This document shows, one piece after another, positions 1-5,717 of a DNA stretch of 7,589 nt. A model generated the notes under the pieces. The model was not told where the DNA came from. It saw only the letters and a program-made list of their open reading frames with translations, and did not search any database. Each line of letters begins with the position of its first letter. Position 1 is the first letter of the stretch. The position numbers and the translations under genes are program-made. Source of the DNA: Candidatus Thorarchaeota archaeon (GTDB lineage: Archaea > Asgardarchaeota > Thorarchaeia > Thorarchaeales > Thorarchaeaceae); contig CP070658.1 in assembly GCA_020355105.1 (NCBI GenBank), positions 1,598,157 through 1,605,745 of the forward strand, written 5' to 3'.

Positions 1-1
1 A

Positions 2-838
2 AGCCCTCACAACTTCATCTCCCTCAGTGTTACTGGCACCGCCTGTTCTCTAGGTTGCGACCATTGTGATGGGCACTTGCTCAAAGGAATGGTGCCCGCT
101 ATCACTCCAGAAGAGCTTGTACAGAGGTGTCAGGAGGCAAAGGCGCGCGGAGCGGAAGGGGTCCTGATCAGTGGGGGGTCTGACTCAAAGGGTCATGTAC
201 CTCTAGACAGGTTCGGCGAAGCCATCAAGACAGTGAAATCAGAACTAGACCTCAAGGTTGTGGTTCACACTGGTCTAGTGAGTGCGGAAACGGCCAGATT
301 GCTGCAGAAAGCATCAATTGATGCGGCCATGCTAGACATCATTGGTGATGAACGAGTAGCCGAGAGTGTCTATCACATAGACGATGGCCCAAGCAGAATG
401 AATGCCTCCCTCGGCCTTCTTCGAGATGCTGGCATTTCGACCGTACCACATGTATTAGTGGGCATTAACTATGGGAAGATTGGCGGGGAGCTAGAATCAC
501 TGCAGATGATTGCAGACAATGATCCCGCAGCCGTCGTCATGATTGCACTAAACCCGGTTAGGAAGACGCCTATGGAGTCTGTCAGTCCCCCCACACCGGA
601 AACTATTGGAAGAATCATGACAATAGCACGTCATGGAATGGAGAAGATACCGGTACTTCTTGGCTGTGCACGTCCGATGGGGCAGCACAAGATAGACTCC
701 GACAAGTATGCAGTGATGAGTGGAGCAAATGGGATTGCATACATAAGTCAGGAAGGCGTTGATTTTGCAAGAAATCGCGGACTCAAACCAGTATTCAAGG
801 ATGTCTGCTGTAGTCTTGCATTTCAGAATTCCACGTAG
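2..838 (+). CDS. Radical SAM protein related to biotin synthase (possible LipS2-type lipoyl synthase), 5'-truncated
   Basis: The reading frame is open from the left edge, so the start lies outside the window; 278 residues are visible. A CxxxCxxC motif (visible residues C15, C19, C22, in TACSLGCDHC) would hold the [4Fe-4S] cluster that cleaves S-adenosylmethionine. It is followed by a TIM-barrel-like sequence with SGGSDSKG, VVHTGLV, HVLVGINYG and LLGCARPMG blocks. This pattern resembles the archaeal biotin-synthase-related radical SAM proteins (COG1856-like as I recall). Members of that group include one half of the two-part LipS1/LipS2 lipoyl synthase, which inserts sulfur into octanoyl groups on lipoyl-carrier proteins. 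Extra cysteines (C222 and the pair C269-C270 near the C-terminus) could ligate an auxiliary cluster, which is inference. No LipS1 partner or lipoate ligase is visible; either could lie upstream. The radical SAM call is firm and the substrate is not. The last 44 bp overlap the convergent gene. Confidence 0.85.
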   Translation, partial: SPHNFISLSVTGTACSLGCDHCDGHLLKGMVPAITPEELVQRCQEAKARGAEGVLISGGSDSKGHVPLDRFGEAIKTVKSELDLKVVVHTGLVSAETARLLQKASIDAAMLDIIGDERVAESVYHIDDGPSRMNASLGLLRDAGISTVPHVLVGINYGKIGGELESLQMIADNDPAAVVMIALNPVRKTPMESVSPPTPETIGRIMTIARHGMEKIPVLLGCARPMGQHKIDSDKYAVMSGANGIAYISQEGVDFARNRGLKPVFKDVCCSLAFQNST

Positions 839-1376
839 TTGCTGTGCGAGTGATGTAGCCCATAGTTTCATAGCCCAAGTCGAAGAACCATAACCCGATT
901 GCACTAGGAAGGAAAGCTGTCCAAACCACTGCAAGGATTAGCACAGACAGTTTCAAAGTGAATCTGAAACGAAAGAAGTCACTGACCCAACGACCCGCAT
1001 TACTGTCTGCCCAGTCATTTCCTCGCTCATCAAGGACCGCTGCCACAAGAAGGGCCACTAGAATAACCAACCAGTCTAGCCAGCTTGTGACAACCGGAAC
1101 TCCAATCCAGAATAGTACAATACCAATCATTACGAACCCTATGAGAAACTGTGGTCTGTTCACCTTACCAGACAGAAGGACGCCGACTACTATGGCAGAT
1201 AGTAGTACAAGATCCCACTCAGAAACAGTCATGACTAGTCCGAAGAGCAAACCAGACAGAGCTAGTGGTCCCAGTGCAATAGTCGGCTTGTCCAACTCAT
1301 CTAACAAATCGTCTCCAAGCTTGAGTGTAAGGCCCGCCAGACAATACGCCCCATAGTAGAGAACCCACTCAAGCAT
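795..1376 (-). CDS. Six-helix integral membrane protein, unknown function
   Basis: The product is 193 aa and mostly hydrophobic. Likely membrane segments lie near residues 2-19, 33-52, 54-70, 77-96, 100-115 and 141-166. Two acidic clusters flank the helices: GDDLLDELDK at 21-30 and LDERGND at 115-121. The loop SGKVNRPQF (69-77) is also notable. I remember similar uncharacterised archaeal membrane proteins with a DD..D cluster after helix 1 and a GK[VI][ND] loop, but cannot name a family. The start is placed at ATG 1376 because GGAAGGG lies about 8 bases upstream. An in-frame ATG at 1418 (207 aa) has no ribosome-binding site and would add a polar N-terminus. The gene lies 176 bp downstream of the eL33 gene on the same strand, and its 3' end overlaps the radical SAM gene by 44 bp. 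The acidic clusters could bind a divalent metal, but this is speculation. Confidence 0.8.
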   Translation of the reverse strand: MLEWVLYYGAYCLAGLTLKLGDDLLDELDKPTIALGPLALSGLLFGLVMTVSEWDLVLLSAIVVGVLLSGKVNRPQFLIGFVMIGIVLFWIGVPVVTSWLDWLVILVALLVAAVLDERGNDWADSNAGRWVSDFFRFRFTLKLSVLILAVVWTAFLPSAIGLWFFDLGYETMGYITRTATTWNSEMQDYSRHP

Positions 1377-1533
1377 CGATGTTTCCCTTCCAGAAGACCA
1401 TTGGGTCTCCCTGCTCATCGTGGTAAGTCACTGGTAGTGGCTCCTCAGTCTAACTATGACTCGTCGCTGGACATTTCTGCCCTCGGATAGCCAGTTGCAT
1501 CATCGGAGCCTTGTCTGACTCACGTGAATCTCA

Positions 1534-1577
1534 GATAAAAGTTGGTACCGCTCTACAGAATCTCTACAGGGGTACCG
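1534..1577 (-). terminator. Possible hairpin/T-run terminator at the end of the eL33 gene
   Basis: Two GGTACCG copies (1544-1550 and 1571-1577) flank two CTCTACAG copies (1551-1558 and 1562-1569) across the eL33 stop codon. GGTACC is self-complementary, so the outer copies could pair as a 6-bp stem. On the minus strand a short T-run (1537-1540) follows. Archaeal termination depends mainly on T-runs, so the hairpin may be incidental. Confidence 0.3.
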
Positions 1578-1837
1578 ATGGCCTGACCAGGGAGATTCGT
1601 GCGGAACTTAGCGCGGACTGCTCCTCCATTGCCGTGAGGGCCGAGTACCTTTCCTAGGAACTCTCGGCCTGTTTCTGAGGTCCAGCGTACCTTTCTACCC
1701 ACAAGCGCAGCGGCCTCTGCCCTCGTCCTGATATCGTTGAACAGAAGAAGCACCTGATTAGGATGCTGCAGGTGTTTGCCTCTTCGATAGCTCGTAACGA
1801 CACCTTGTAGACCCTTCTTGACGGCTTTCTTGGGCAC
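1553..1837 (-). CDS. rpl35ae: Large-subunit ribosomal protein eL33 (L35Ae)
   Basis: The product is 94 aa, the usual size for this family. The sequence carries its core signatures: GVVTSYRRGKHLQHPNQVLL (residues 12-31), the LVGRKVRW block (45-52), GKVLGPHGNGGAVRAKF (62-78) and the LPGQAIGTPVEIL tail (82-94). eL33 is a small RNA-binding beta-barrel protein of the 60S/50S subunit, present in eukaryotes and in some archaea but not in bacteria. The start is GTG at 1837. A strong AAGGAGG site ends about 8 bases upstream, and the product begins with the basic MPKKAVKKG tail typical of archaeal copies. A TATA-like element stands 45-50 bp upstream, so the gene probably has its own promoter with a leader of about 20 nt. 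It sits between two membrane-protein genes rather than in a ribosomal operon, as is common for this protein. Confidence 0.97.
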   Translation of the reverse strand: MPKKAVKKGLQGVVTSYRRGKHLQHPNQVLLLFNDIRTRAEAAALVGRKVRWTSETGREFLGKVLGPHGNGGAVRAKFRTNLPGQAIGTPVEIL

Positions 1838-1881
1838 TTGTGGTTCCTCCTTGGGAATTCTCGTTGACGCCCTTTGTGCGC

Positions 1882-1888
1882 AATATAA
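1882..1888 (-). promoter_or_regulatory. TATA box for the eL33 gene
   Basis: The minus strand reads TTATATT here. Counting the usual 25-27 bp puts transcription initiation near 1859, giving a leader of about 22 nt that includes the AAGGAGG ribosome-binding site. The spacing is what a typical archaeal promoter would have. No BRE can be assigned with confidence. Confidence 0.5.
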
Positions 1889-1917
1889 GAGTTGCTAAAT
1901 ATCCTCAGCGACCGGGC

Positions 1918-2550
1918 TCACTCAATCTCTGGCCCACTCTTGGGTGTACCCGTATCGGTTGTTTCGGCTATGTGACTCTCGATACGATCCACGATCTTCC
2001 TGCTCTTATCCATGAGCACATCACGCACCGACCATCCAATCGGGTCCTCACGGAGAGTAATCTTGAACAAAGCGAACCATATTCGACCGTCTGCGTATGC
2101 TCCTGCTTGGTAGAGCTCGTCCACCATCTGCTCAACCAGCCCAATCTTGTCCTCAGCACCACTGAGTTTATTGAGAATGCCCTGTTCGCGGTCCAAGATT
2201 CCCCTCACCCTCCAAGACATCTGGAGTGAGGTCAATGTAGAGAGTATGACTACAAACAAGATAACCGGGGACAGAGAGAGAAGCAGATGAAGTATTCCTG
2301 CAAATGCGACAATTCCTACTATGGACGAAATGAGAAACGTTTCGAAGAGAACTGTTTCCAGAAGAGCATTACGTAGTTTGGTCACACGCCAGGAGTAGTA
2401 TCGAGAAAGTGCAGAACTTGGACGACGGAAGTGGCTAATATCGTCTAAGAAGTTGTTTCGACCCTTACGCACAATGTAGATCAGAATTCCTTGAAAGAAG
2501 AGTGCATTCGTGATGACCACGAAGGAGTAGACCTGAACAACACTCTGCAT
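1918..2550 (-). CDS. Three-helix membrane protein with long cytosolic C-terminal domain, unknown function
   Basis: The product is 210 aa. Likely membrane helices are at residues 8-27, 66-90 and 92-112. A basic, polar segment (28-65, RKGRNNF...RRPSS...WRVTKLR) follows helix 1 and should face the cytoplasm. The C-terminal 98 residues are soluble and charged. They include probable helices around 113-140 and a WFALFKITLREDPIGWSVRDVL stretch near 158-179, ending in an acidic low-complexity tail. I do not recognise a family. A membrane-anchored adaptor or sensor is possible, but no catalytic or ligand motif is visible. The start at ATG 2550 is supported by a TTTTAAA element centred about 27 bp upstream and by the absence of any Shine-Dalgarno site, which suggests a leaderless transcript. 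The eL33 gene follows 80 bp downstream on the same strand with its own promoter. A plus-strand ORF over this gene appears to be a shadow. Confidence 0.8.
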   Translation of the reverse strand: MQSVVQVYSFVVITNALFFQGILIYIVRKGRNNFLDDISHFRRPSSALSRYYSWRVTKLRNALLETVLFETFLISSIVGIVAFAGILHLLLSLSPVILFVVILSTLTSLQMSWRVRGILDREQGILNKLSGAEDKIGLVEQMVDELYQAGAYADGRIWFALFKITLREDPIGWSVRDVLMDKSRKIVDRIESHIAETTDTGTPKSGPEIE

Positions 2551-2573
2551 AGTGTAAAGAACCGCCGTGATTG

Positions 2574-2580
2574 TTTAAAA
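2574..2580 (-). promoter_or_regulatory. TATA box for the 1918-2550 membrane gene (leaderless)
   Basis: The minus strand reads TTTTAAA with its centre about 27 bp from the A of the ATG at 2550. Initiation at the usual distance would fall on the start codon itself. This agrees with the lack of a ribosome-binding site between the two. Confidence 0.5.
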
Positions 2581-2727
2581 GGTATTGAAGTGCGCGCAAG
2601 TGAATTACTTTCGCCCCTCCCTCTACACCTGTTCAGTTCTTGGGAACCCACCCTCACAGGCCGAAATGCTGAACCAAGCTTGCTCTAACAACAGTCATAC
2701 TCGATTCGTTTTGGGCTATGCGGGTCT

Positions 2728-2767
2728 GAGTCAAGCCCTCCCGGAAATGACTTGGACTCGCATTTTT
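2728..2767 (+). other. Hairpin followed by T-run in the divergent intergenic region
   Basis: GAGTCAAG (2728-2735) can pair with CTTGGACTC (2751-2759), leaving one bulged base and a 15-base loop. Five T residues follow at 2763-2767. It lies inside the 275-bp region between two divergent genes and upstream of deoxyhypusine synthase on the same strand. It looks like a terminator, but no convincing gene precedes it on this strand. Apart from this hairpin and the TATA elements listed, I see nothing else in 2551-2825. Confidence 0.25.
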
Positions 2768-2782
2768 CCCTCTTGCCCCAGA

Positions 2783-2790
2783 ATACTTAT
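2783..2790 (+). promoter_or_regulatory. Weak TATA-like element upstream of deoxyhypusine synthase
   Basis: ATACTTAT is centred about 39 bp before the ATG at 2826. Initiation would be near 2813, giving a leader of about 12 nt without a clear ribosome-binding site. The match to the archaeal TATA consensus is only moderate. Confidence 0.3.
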
Positions 2791-2825
2791 CTCGAAACCT
2801 CGTGCTCTCGATTTCTGTGGCCGCA

Positions 2826-3755
2826 ATGAAACCTGTTCATCATATAGATCCCACACATGTTTATTCCATCAAAGGACTACTGGAAGCCATGGAGGAGGTT
2901 GGAGTCCTTGGTGCGGGTAGACTTGGAAGAGCAGCCTCCATAGTTACACGAATGTTCAATGACCCAGACTGTTTCAGATTCCTTTCACTTTCTGGCCCTA
3001 TGGTTCCTGGTGGTCTACGAAGACTAGTCAGTCATTTGGTGGAACTAGGGATGGTGAACGCGATAGTCACAAACGGTGCGAATATCGTTCACGATCTTGT
3101 TGAGGCATATGGCGGCAAACATCATCGGGTTCCCGGCGACAGAAACGATCAGCAACTGAGAGATGCGGGCATGGGTCGAATTGCTGACCTCTATGTTGAA
3201 GAGAAGCACTTTCAAACACTTGAGAAGAAAGTCTATGCCTTTCTTGATGCCCTGCCAGAAGAAAAGATGACAGGCTTGGCTCCTAGTGAGTTCCTAGCCC
3301 GGCTCGGGAACACCCTGACCGATAAAGCTTCTGTAGTATACCAAGCGGCCCAGAACAGCGTCCCAATATTCTCGCCCGGGCTCATGGACTCGATGCTAGG
3401 GCTTCACATGTACACCTACAGCACAACAAAGCAGTTCAGTCTCGACTTTGTGAAGGATCTTAGGATTCTCGGTGAAATCGTGACCGAGGCGAAGAGAACA
3501 GGGGCCATCATGCTTGGTGGCGGCCTCACGAAGCATTTCACAATGGGTTCCACAATCCTCAGAGGCGGCCTTGATATGGCGGTTCAAGTCACACTTGATC
3601 GGCCTGAAGGCGGCAGCCTTGGTGGTGCCCCACTTGTGGAAGGGATTTCATGGCAGAAGATGCAGTCTGAGGCCATGTTTGAAACAGTCATTGGAGATGC
3701 GACCATAATCTTCCCAATACTGACTATGGGTGCACTTGCTGGACTGAAGGGCTAG
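2826..3755 (+). CDS. dys: Deoxyhypusine synthase family protein
   Basis: The product is 309 aa, the normal archaeal length. Deoxyhypusine synthase transfers the aminobutyl group of spermidine (agmatine in some archaea) to one lysine of aIF5A, using NAD. Aligned by eye to human DHS, the C-terminal active site is intact: GGGLTKH (231-237, H237 matching human H288), E272 (E323), W276 (W327) and the catalytic lysine K278 (K329). The H237-K278 spacing of 41 equals the human spacing. The NAD-binding half shows SLSGPMVPGG (54-63) and VTNGANIVHD (81-90); PIFSPGLMDSMLGLH (180-194) lies in the spermidine-site region. The human D316 position is L here, which I believe is common outside eukaryotes. ATG 2826 is preferred over an in-frame GTG at 2802 because homology begins at about HIDPTHVYS. 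The NGANIVHD block recalls bacterial DHS-like/homospermidine synthase proteins, so a paralogous role cannot be excluded. It converges on the next gene, with a 28-bp gap. Confidence 0.92.
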   Translation: MKPVHHIDPTHVYSIKGLLEAMEEVGVLGAGRLGRAASIVTRMFNDPDCFRFLSLSGPMVPGGLRRLVSHLVELGMVNAIVTNGANIVHDLVEAYGGKHHRVPGDRNDQQLRDAGMGRIADLYVEEKHFQTLEKKVYAFLDALPEEKMTGLAPSEFLARLGNTLTDKASVVYQAAQNSVPIFSPGLMDSMLGLHMYTYSTTKQFSLDFVKDLRILGEIVTEAKRTGAIMLGGGLTKHFTMGSTILRGGLDMAVQVTLDRPEGGSLGGAPLVEGISWQKMQSEAMFETVIGDATIIFPILTMGALAGLKG

Positions 3756-3783
3756 AAGTCTACGGCCCATATCTGGCACTGAA

Positions 3784-4011
3784 TCACGAGCGGGCCATTA
3801 TGATTAGCCCAACTAGCATGATGAGGGCACCAATGTATAGATGCTCCAGGTGAAAGGTTCCTATGATTAACGGCGGAAAGTCTGGTAACCAATGTAGCCA
3901 GTCTGTTCCGGGTACAAAATCATGAAGGTCGTCAACAAAGATTGCAGCTCCTATGATTAGAATCAGGGCGCCAGCTGCGAGCTTGCCGCTACTTCTCGTA
4001 ATATCCGTCAC
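3784..4011 (-). CDS. Small two-helix membrane protein, unknown function
   Basis: The product is 75 aa. A short polar N-terminus (MTDITRSSGK) precedes a first hydrophobic helix at about 11-26. An aromatic, proline-rich extracytoplasmic-type loop follows at 28-55 (DLHDFVPGTDWLHWLPDFPP, then IIGTFHLEH), and a second helix spans 57-73, ending MARS. The hairpin topology and repeated GAL[IM] pattern in both helices make this look like a real gene. I do not recognise a family. The start is GTG 4011; an in-frame stop lies four codons upstream, so there is no room for a longer form. GAGGAG sits only one base before this GTG, unusually close for a ribosome-binding site, so initiation here is uncertain. 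It is divergent from the VOC gene and convergent with deoxyhypusine synthase. Confidence 0.65.
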   Translation of the reverse strand: MTDITRSSGKLAAGALILIIGAAIFVDDLHDFVPGTDWLHWLPDFPPLIIGTFHLEHLYIGALIMLVGLIIMARS

Positions 4012-4110
4012 ACTCCTCTGTCACCATTCTCCACGATGGTGCCTGCACAATTGAGGAACGTTGTTGGCTATCAATGATTGCATTCCATTGGAGCCACGGT
4101 CTAGGCGAAC

Positions 4111-4143
4111 ACTTATCTTCATCATTAGTCAACAATAGTTAAC
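4111..4143 (+). promoter_or_regulatory. Candidate promoter with tandem 10-bp element upstream of the VOC gene
   Basis: A weak TATA-like ACTTATC (4111-4117) would direct initiation near 4140. Two adjacent 10-bp units, ATTAGTCAAC (4124-4133) and AATAGTTAAC (4134-4143), match at 8 of 10 positions. The second also lies in a palindrome, TAGTTAACTA (4136-4145). Spacing of one helical turn between TATA box and start would suit a repressor or activator site. No other structure was seen in the 4012-4165 spacer. Confidence 0.3.
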
Positions 4144-4165
4144 TAACATAAAGAGGCTGGTTTGA

Positions 4166-4567
4166 ATGACAGACAAGTATCCAGTTCCATACAGTAAAGA
4201 ATCAGTGTACTTCCAGTATGATGTCAAGGACTTCAGTCGAGCAAAGAGATTCTATGAGGCGATCTTGGGATTCGAAAAGACATGGGATGGCGGTGAGGAA
4301 GCCGGATGGGTTGAGTTTGCTCTGCCCATAAGCGGTGCAAAGTTGGGACTCAACCTCAAGAAGGAGGGCGAGCTAGACCGTGGCTCAGGAACTCTTACAC
4401 TTGTAGTAGATGACCTAGATGTTACCAAGAAGTATTTGGGTAGCAAGGGTGTTGATGCAAGTGAAATCGTGGACATCCCTGATATGGTGTCATACTTCAA
4501 TATCGAGGACAGTGAGGGTAATCCAATTCAGTTTGTAGCTGATCCAAGAGTCAAGACTGAGAAGTAG
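4166..4567 (+). CDS. VOC-superfamily (glyoxalase/bleomycin-resistance fold) protein
   Basis: The product is 133 aa, the length of a single-chain VOC protein made of two beta-alpha-beta-beta-beta modules. Module 1 opens with SVYFQYDVKDFSRAKRFYEA (13-32, continuing ILGFE). Module 2 opens with GTLTLVVDDLD (75-85) and ends with the family signature DSEGNPIQFV (115-124). The positions that carry metal ligands in glyoxalase I-type members look like Q17, E50, T76 and Q122. Only the glutamate is canonical, so a classical metal-dependent glyoxalase or dioxygenase activity is doubtful. A binding protein or divergent lyase or isomerase is equally possible, and the substrate cannot be read from sequence. 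The start ATG 4166 has AGAGG about nine bases upstream. The gene converges on the luciferase-like oxidoreductase across a 40-bp spacer carrying a strong hairpin. Confidence 0.88.
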   Translation: MTDKYPVPYSKESVYFQYDVKDFSRAKRFYEAILGFEKTWDGGEEAGWVEFALPISGAKLGLNLKKEGELDRGSGTLTLVVDDLDVTKKYLGSKGVDASEIVDIPDMVSYFNIEDSEGNPIQFVADPRVKTEK

Positions 4568-4579
4568 CTCCCAAACGAA

Positions 4580-4598
4580 GCAGGGGCATAGCCCCTGC
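4580..4598. terminator. Perfect hairpin between convergent genes
   Basis: GCAGGGGC (4580-4587) and GCCCCTGC (4591-4598) form an 8-bp, GC-rich, perfect stem closed by an ATA loop. It fills the 40-bp gap between the VOC gene (+) and the luciferase-like gene (-). No T-run touches the stem on either strand. It may act as a 3'-end stabiliser or pause site for both transcripts rather than as a bacterial-type terminator. Confidence 0.5.
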
Positions 4599-4607
4599 CC
4601 AGGTCAT

Positions 4608-5573
4608 TCAGAGTTTCTTCATGACTTTCTCGGAGAATGCCTTGCTGGCATCCACATAGTCTTCTCCGTATCCAGGAAACATCACTTGAAAGTAGTCGAA
4701 GCCCATACCAATGAAATGCTGGAATCGTTCTATTATTTCATCAGGGTTACCGACCCAAGATCCAGGCCATCCGTCCTGCTGCCGTTCCTTAATCTCTTCA
4801 ATGGGTTTCCCGAAATCTTCTGAAACCCTGGCAAACCAAGCTTCCTTCTCCTCCTCAGACTCGGTGACAAGAACTCCGTATGTCATTATAAACAGACTCT
4901 TTCCGACCTCATCATAGTTTCTTCCCACTGCTTCACAGTGCTTCTTCAAGACATCCAACTTGTGCTCTAGGTTGGGTCTGGGGAATAGGTTGCAATAGTC
5001 CGCATATTTGGCCACAGCTCTCAAGGTTCTCTTCTCACCATCACCACCTATCATGATGGGTGGCGTGGGTTTCTGGACCGGCTTCGGCGCTGAGAAGGCA
5101 TCCTTGATTGTGTAGTGTTCTCCCTCAAAGCTTGGTTTGTCCTCGGTCCACAGGAGTCTGATAATCTGAATGGCCTCTTCCATTTGATCCATGCGTATTC
5201 CGATTGGAGGAAATGCATAGCCGTACGCATTGTACTCGACCTCTTTCCATCCTGCGCCAAAGCCGAAGAACAGTCTGCCATTGGAGATTAGGTCAACGGT
5301 GGCTGCAATCTTGGCCAGCAACGGAGGGTGGCGATAGGAGTTGCACGTGACGAGAGTGCCAAGTCGAATCTTTGTTGTCCTTGCAGCAAGGGCTGCAAGC
5401 AGAGTCCATGCGTCCATGCAGTTTCTGTTCTCTGATTGCTCATCCCAGAAGAGATGGTCACTCGCCCAGAATGAGTCATAGCCCAGTTTCTCGGCCTCGA
5501 GGGCAATGAGTTCCGCGTTCTCATAGTCGTAACCTAGCTGCGGCTCTATATGTACACCAAACTTCACTGTCAT
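4608..5573 (-). CDS. Luciferase-like (LLM class) F420-dependent oxidoreductase
   Basis: The product is 321 aa, typical of this TIM-barrel family. It starts VKFGVHIEPQ and carries LGYDSFWASDHLFW (30-43), IRLGTLVTC (69-77), RLFFGFGAGW (100-109) and PPIMIGGDGEKRTLRAVAKYAD (171-192). The last is the family's usual phosphate-binding block for the cofactor. A C-terminal segment, WVGNPDEIIERFQHFIGMGFDYFQV (273-297), is also diagnostic. Members are flavin- or F420-dependent soluble enzymes. In archaea F420 is the usual cofactor, so hydride transfer to or from F420H2 is the best guess; the substrate is unknown. ATG 5573 fits the family's N-terminus. An in-frame GTG at 5582 (324 aa) has AGGAG three bases upstream, too close to be ideal, while the same site is about 12 bases from the ATG, so the choice is uncertain. 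The gene is divergent from the Yip1-like gene and could share its promoter region. Confidence 0.93.
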   Translation of the reverse strand: MTVKFGVHIEPQLGYDYENAELIALEAEKLGYDSFWASDHLFWDEQSENRNCMDAWTLLAALAARTTKIRLGTLVTCNSYRHPPLLAKIAATVDLISNGRLFFGFGAGWKEVEYNAYGYAFPPIGIRMDQMEEAIQIIRLLWTEDKPSFEGEHYTIKDAFSAPKPVQKPTPPIMIGGDGEKRTLRAVAKYADYCNLFPRPNLEHKLDVLKKHCEAVGRNYDEVGKSLFIMTYGVLVTESEEEKEAWFARVSEDFGKPIEEIKERQQDGWPGSWVGNPDEIIERFQHFIGMGFDYFQVMFPGYGEDYVDASKAFSEKVMKKL

Positions 5574-5672
5574 TTCTCTCACGTTCTCCTAGGACAGAAC
5601 TCCGGTCAAAGGACACCCTTTAGTCTTCCCTCCAGAGCAGGACGTAGTACGCAGGTTCTCCGATTGAAGGTC

Positions 5673-5678
5673 TTATAT
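5673..5678 (+). promoter_or_regulatory. TATA box for the Yip1-like membrane gene
   Basis: TTATAT here is centred about 42 bp before the ATG at 5718. Initiation would fall near 5702, giving a leader of about 16 nt that contains AGGTTAGGGCGG, a weak ribosome-binding site. The remainder of the 144-bp divergent spacer (5574-5717) shows no clear TATA box for the minus-strand gene. Confidence 0.4.
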
Positions 5679-5717
5679 CCGAGCATCTCCAGACTATCTG
5701 AGGTTAGGGCGGTGTTT

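Noticed and set aside
548..934. Minus-strand ORF of 128 codons opposite the radical SAM gene
   Set aside because: It is antisense to conserved radical SAM blocks and also overlaps the membrane gene on the same strand in another frame. No family features are seen.
958..1356. Plus-strand ORF of 132 codons opposite the six-helix membrane gene
   Set aside because: Its product is basic, Ser/Thr/Arg-rich and of low complexity, as expected from the antisense of a hydrophobic gene. It has no ribosome-binding site or recognisable motif.
1430..1530. Possible C/D-box guide RNA on the minus strand in the eL33/membrane-gene spacer
   Set aside because: ATGATGC and CTGA resemble C and D boxes, but the C box is imperfect, the internal D'/C' pair is poor and no terminal stem is evident. 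Otherwise the spacer shows nothing clear.
1840..2229. Plus-strand ORF of 129 codons opposite the three-helix membrane gene
   Set aside because: It would cover the eL33 promoter and the antisense of a better gene. The composition is not protein-like (many His, Cys, Pro and Ser) and no family is recognisable.
2585..2920. Plus-strand ORF entering the deoxyhypusine synthase gene in another frame
   Set aside because: It overlaps the conserved N-terminus of deoxyhypusine synthase out of frame and has no supporting motif; the same holds for the ORF at 2491-2688.
5550..5717. N-terminal extension of the Yip1-like gene back to 5550
   Set aside because: The 56 extra residues are polar and unlike the family. 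They cross the start of the divergent gene and lie upstream of the likely promoter.
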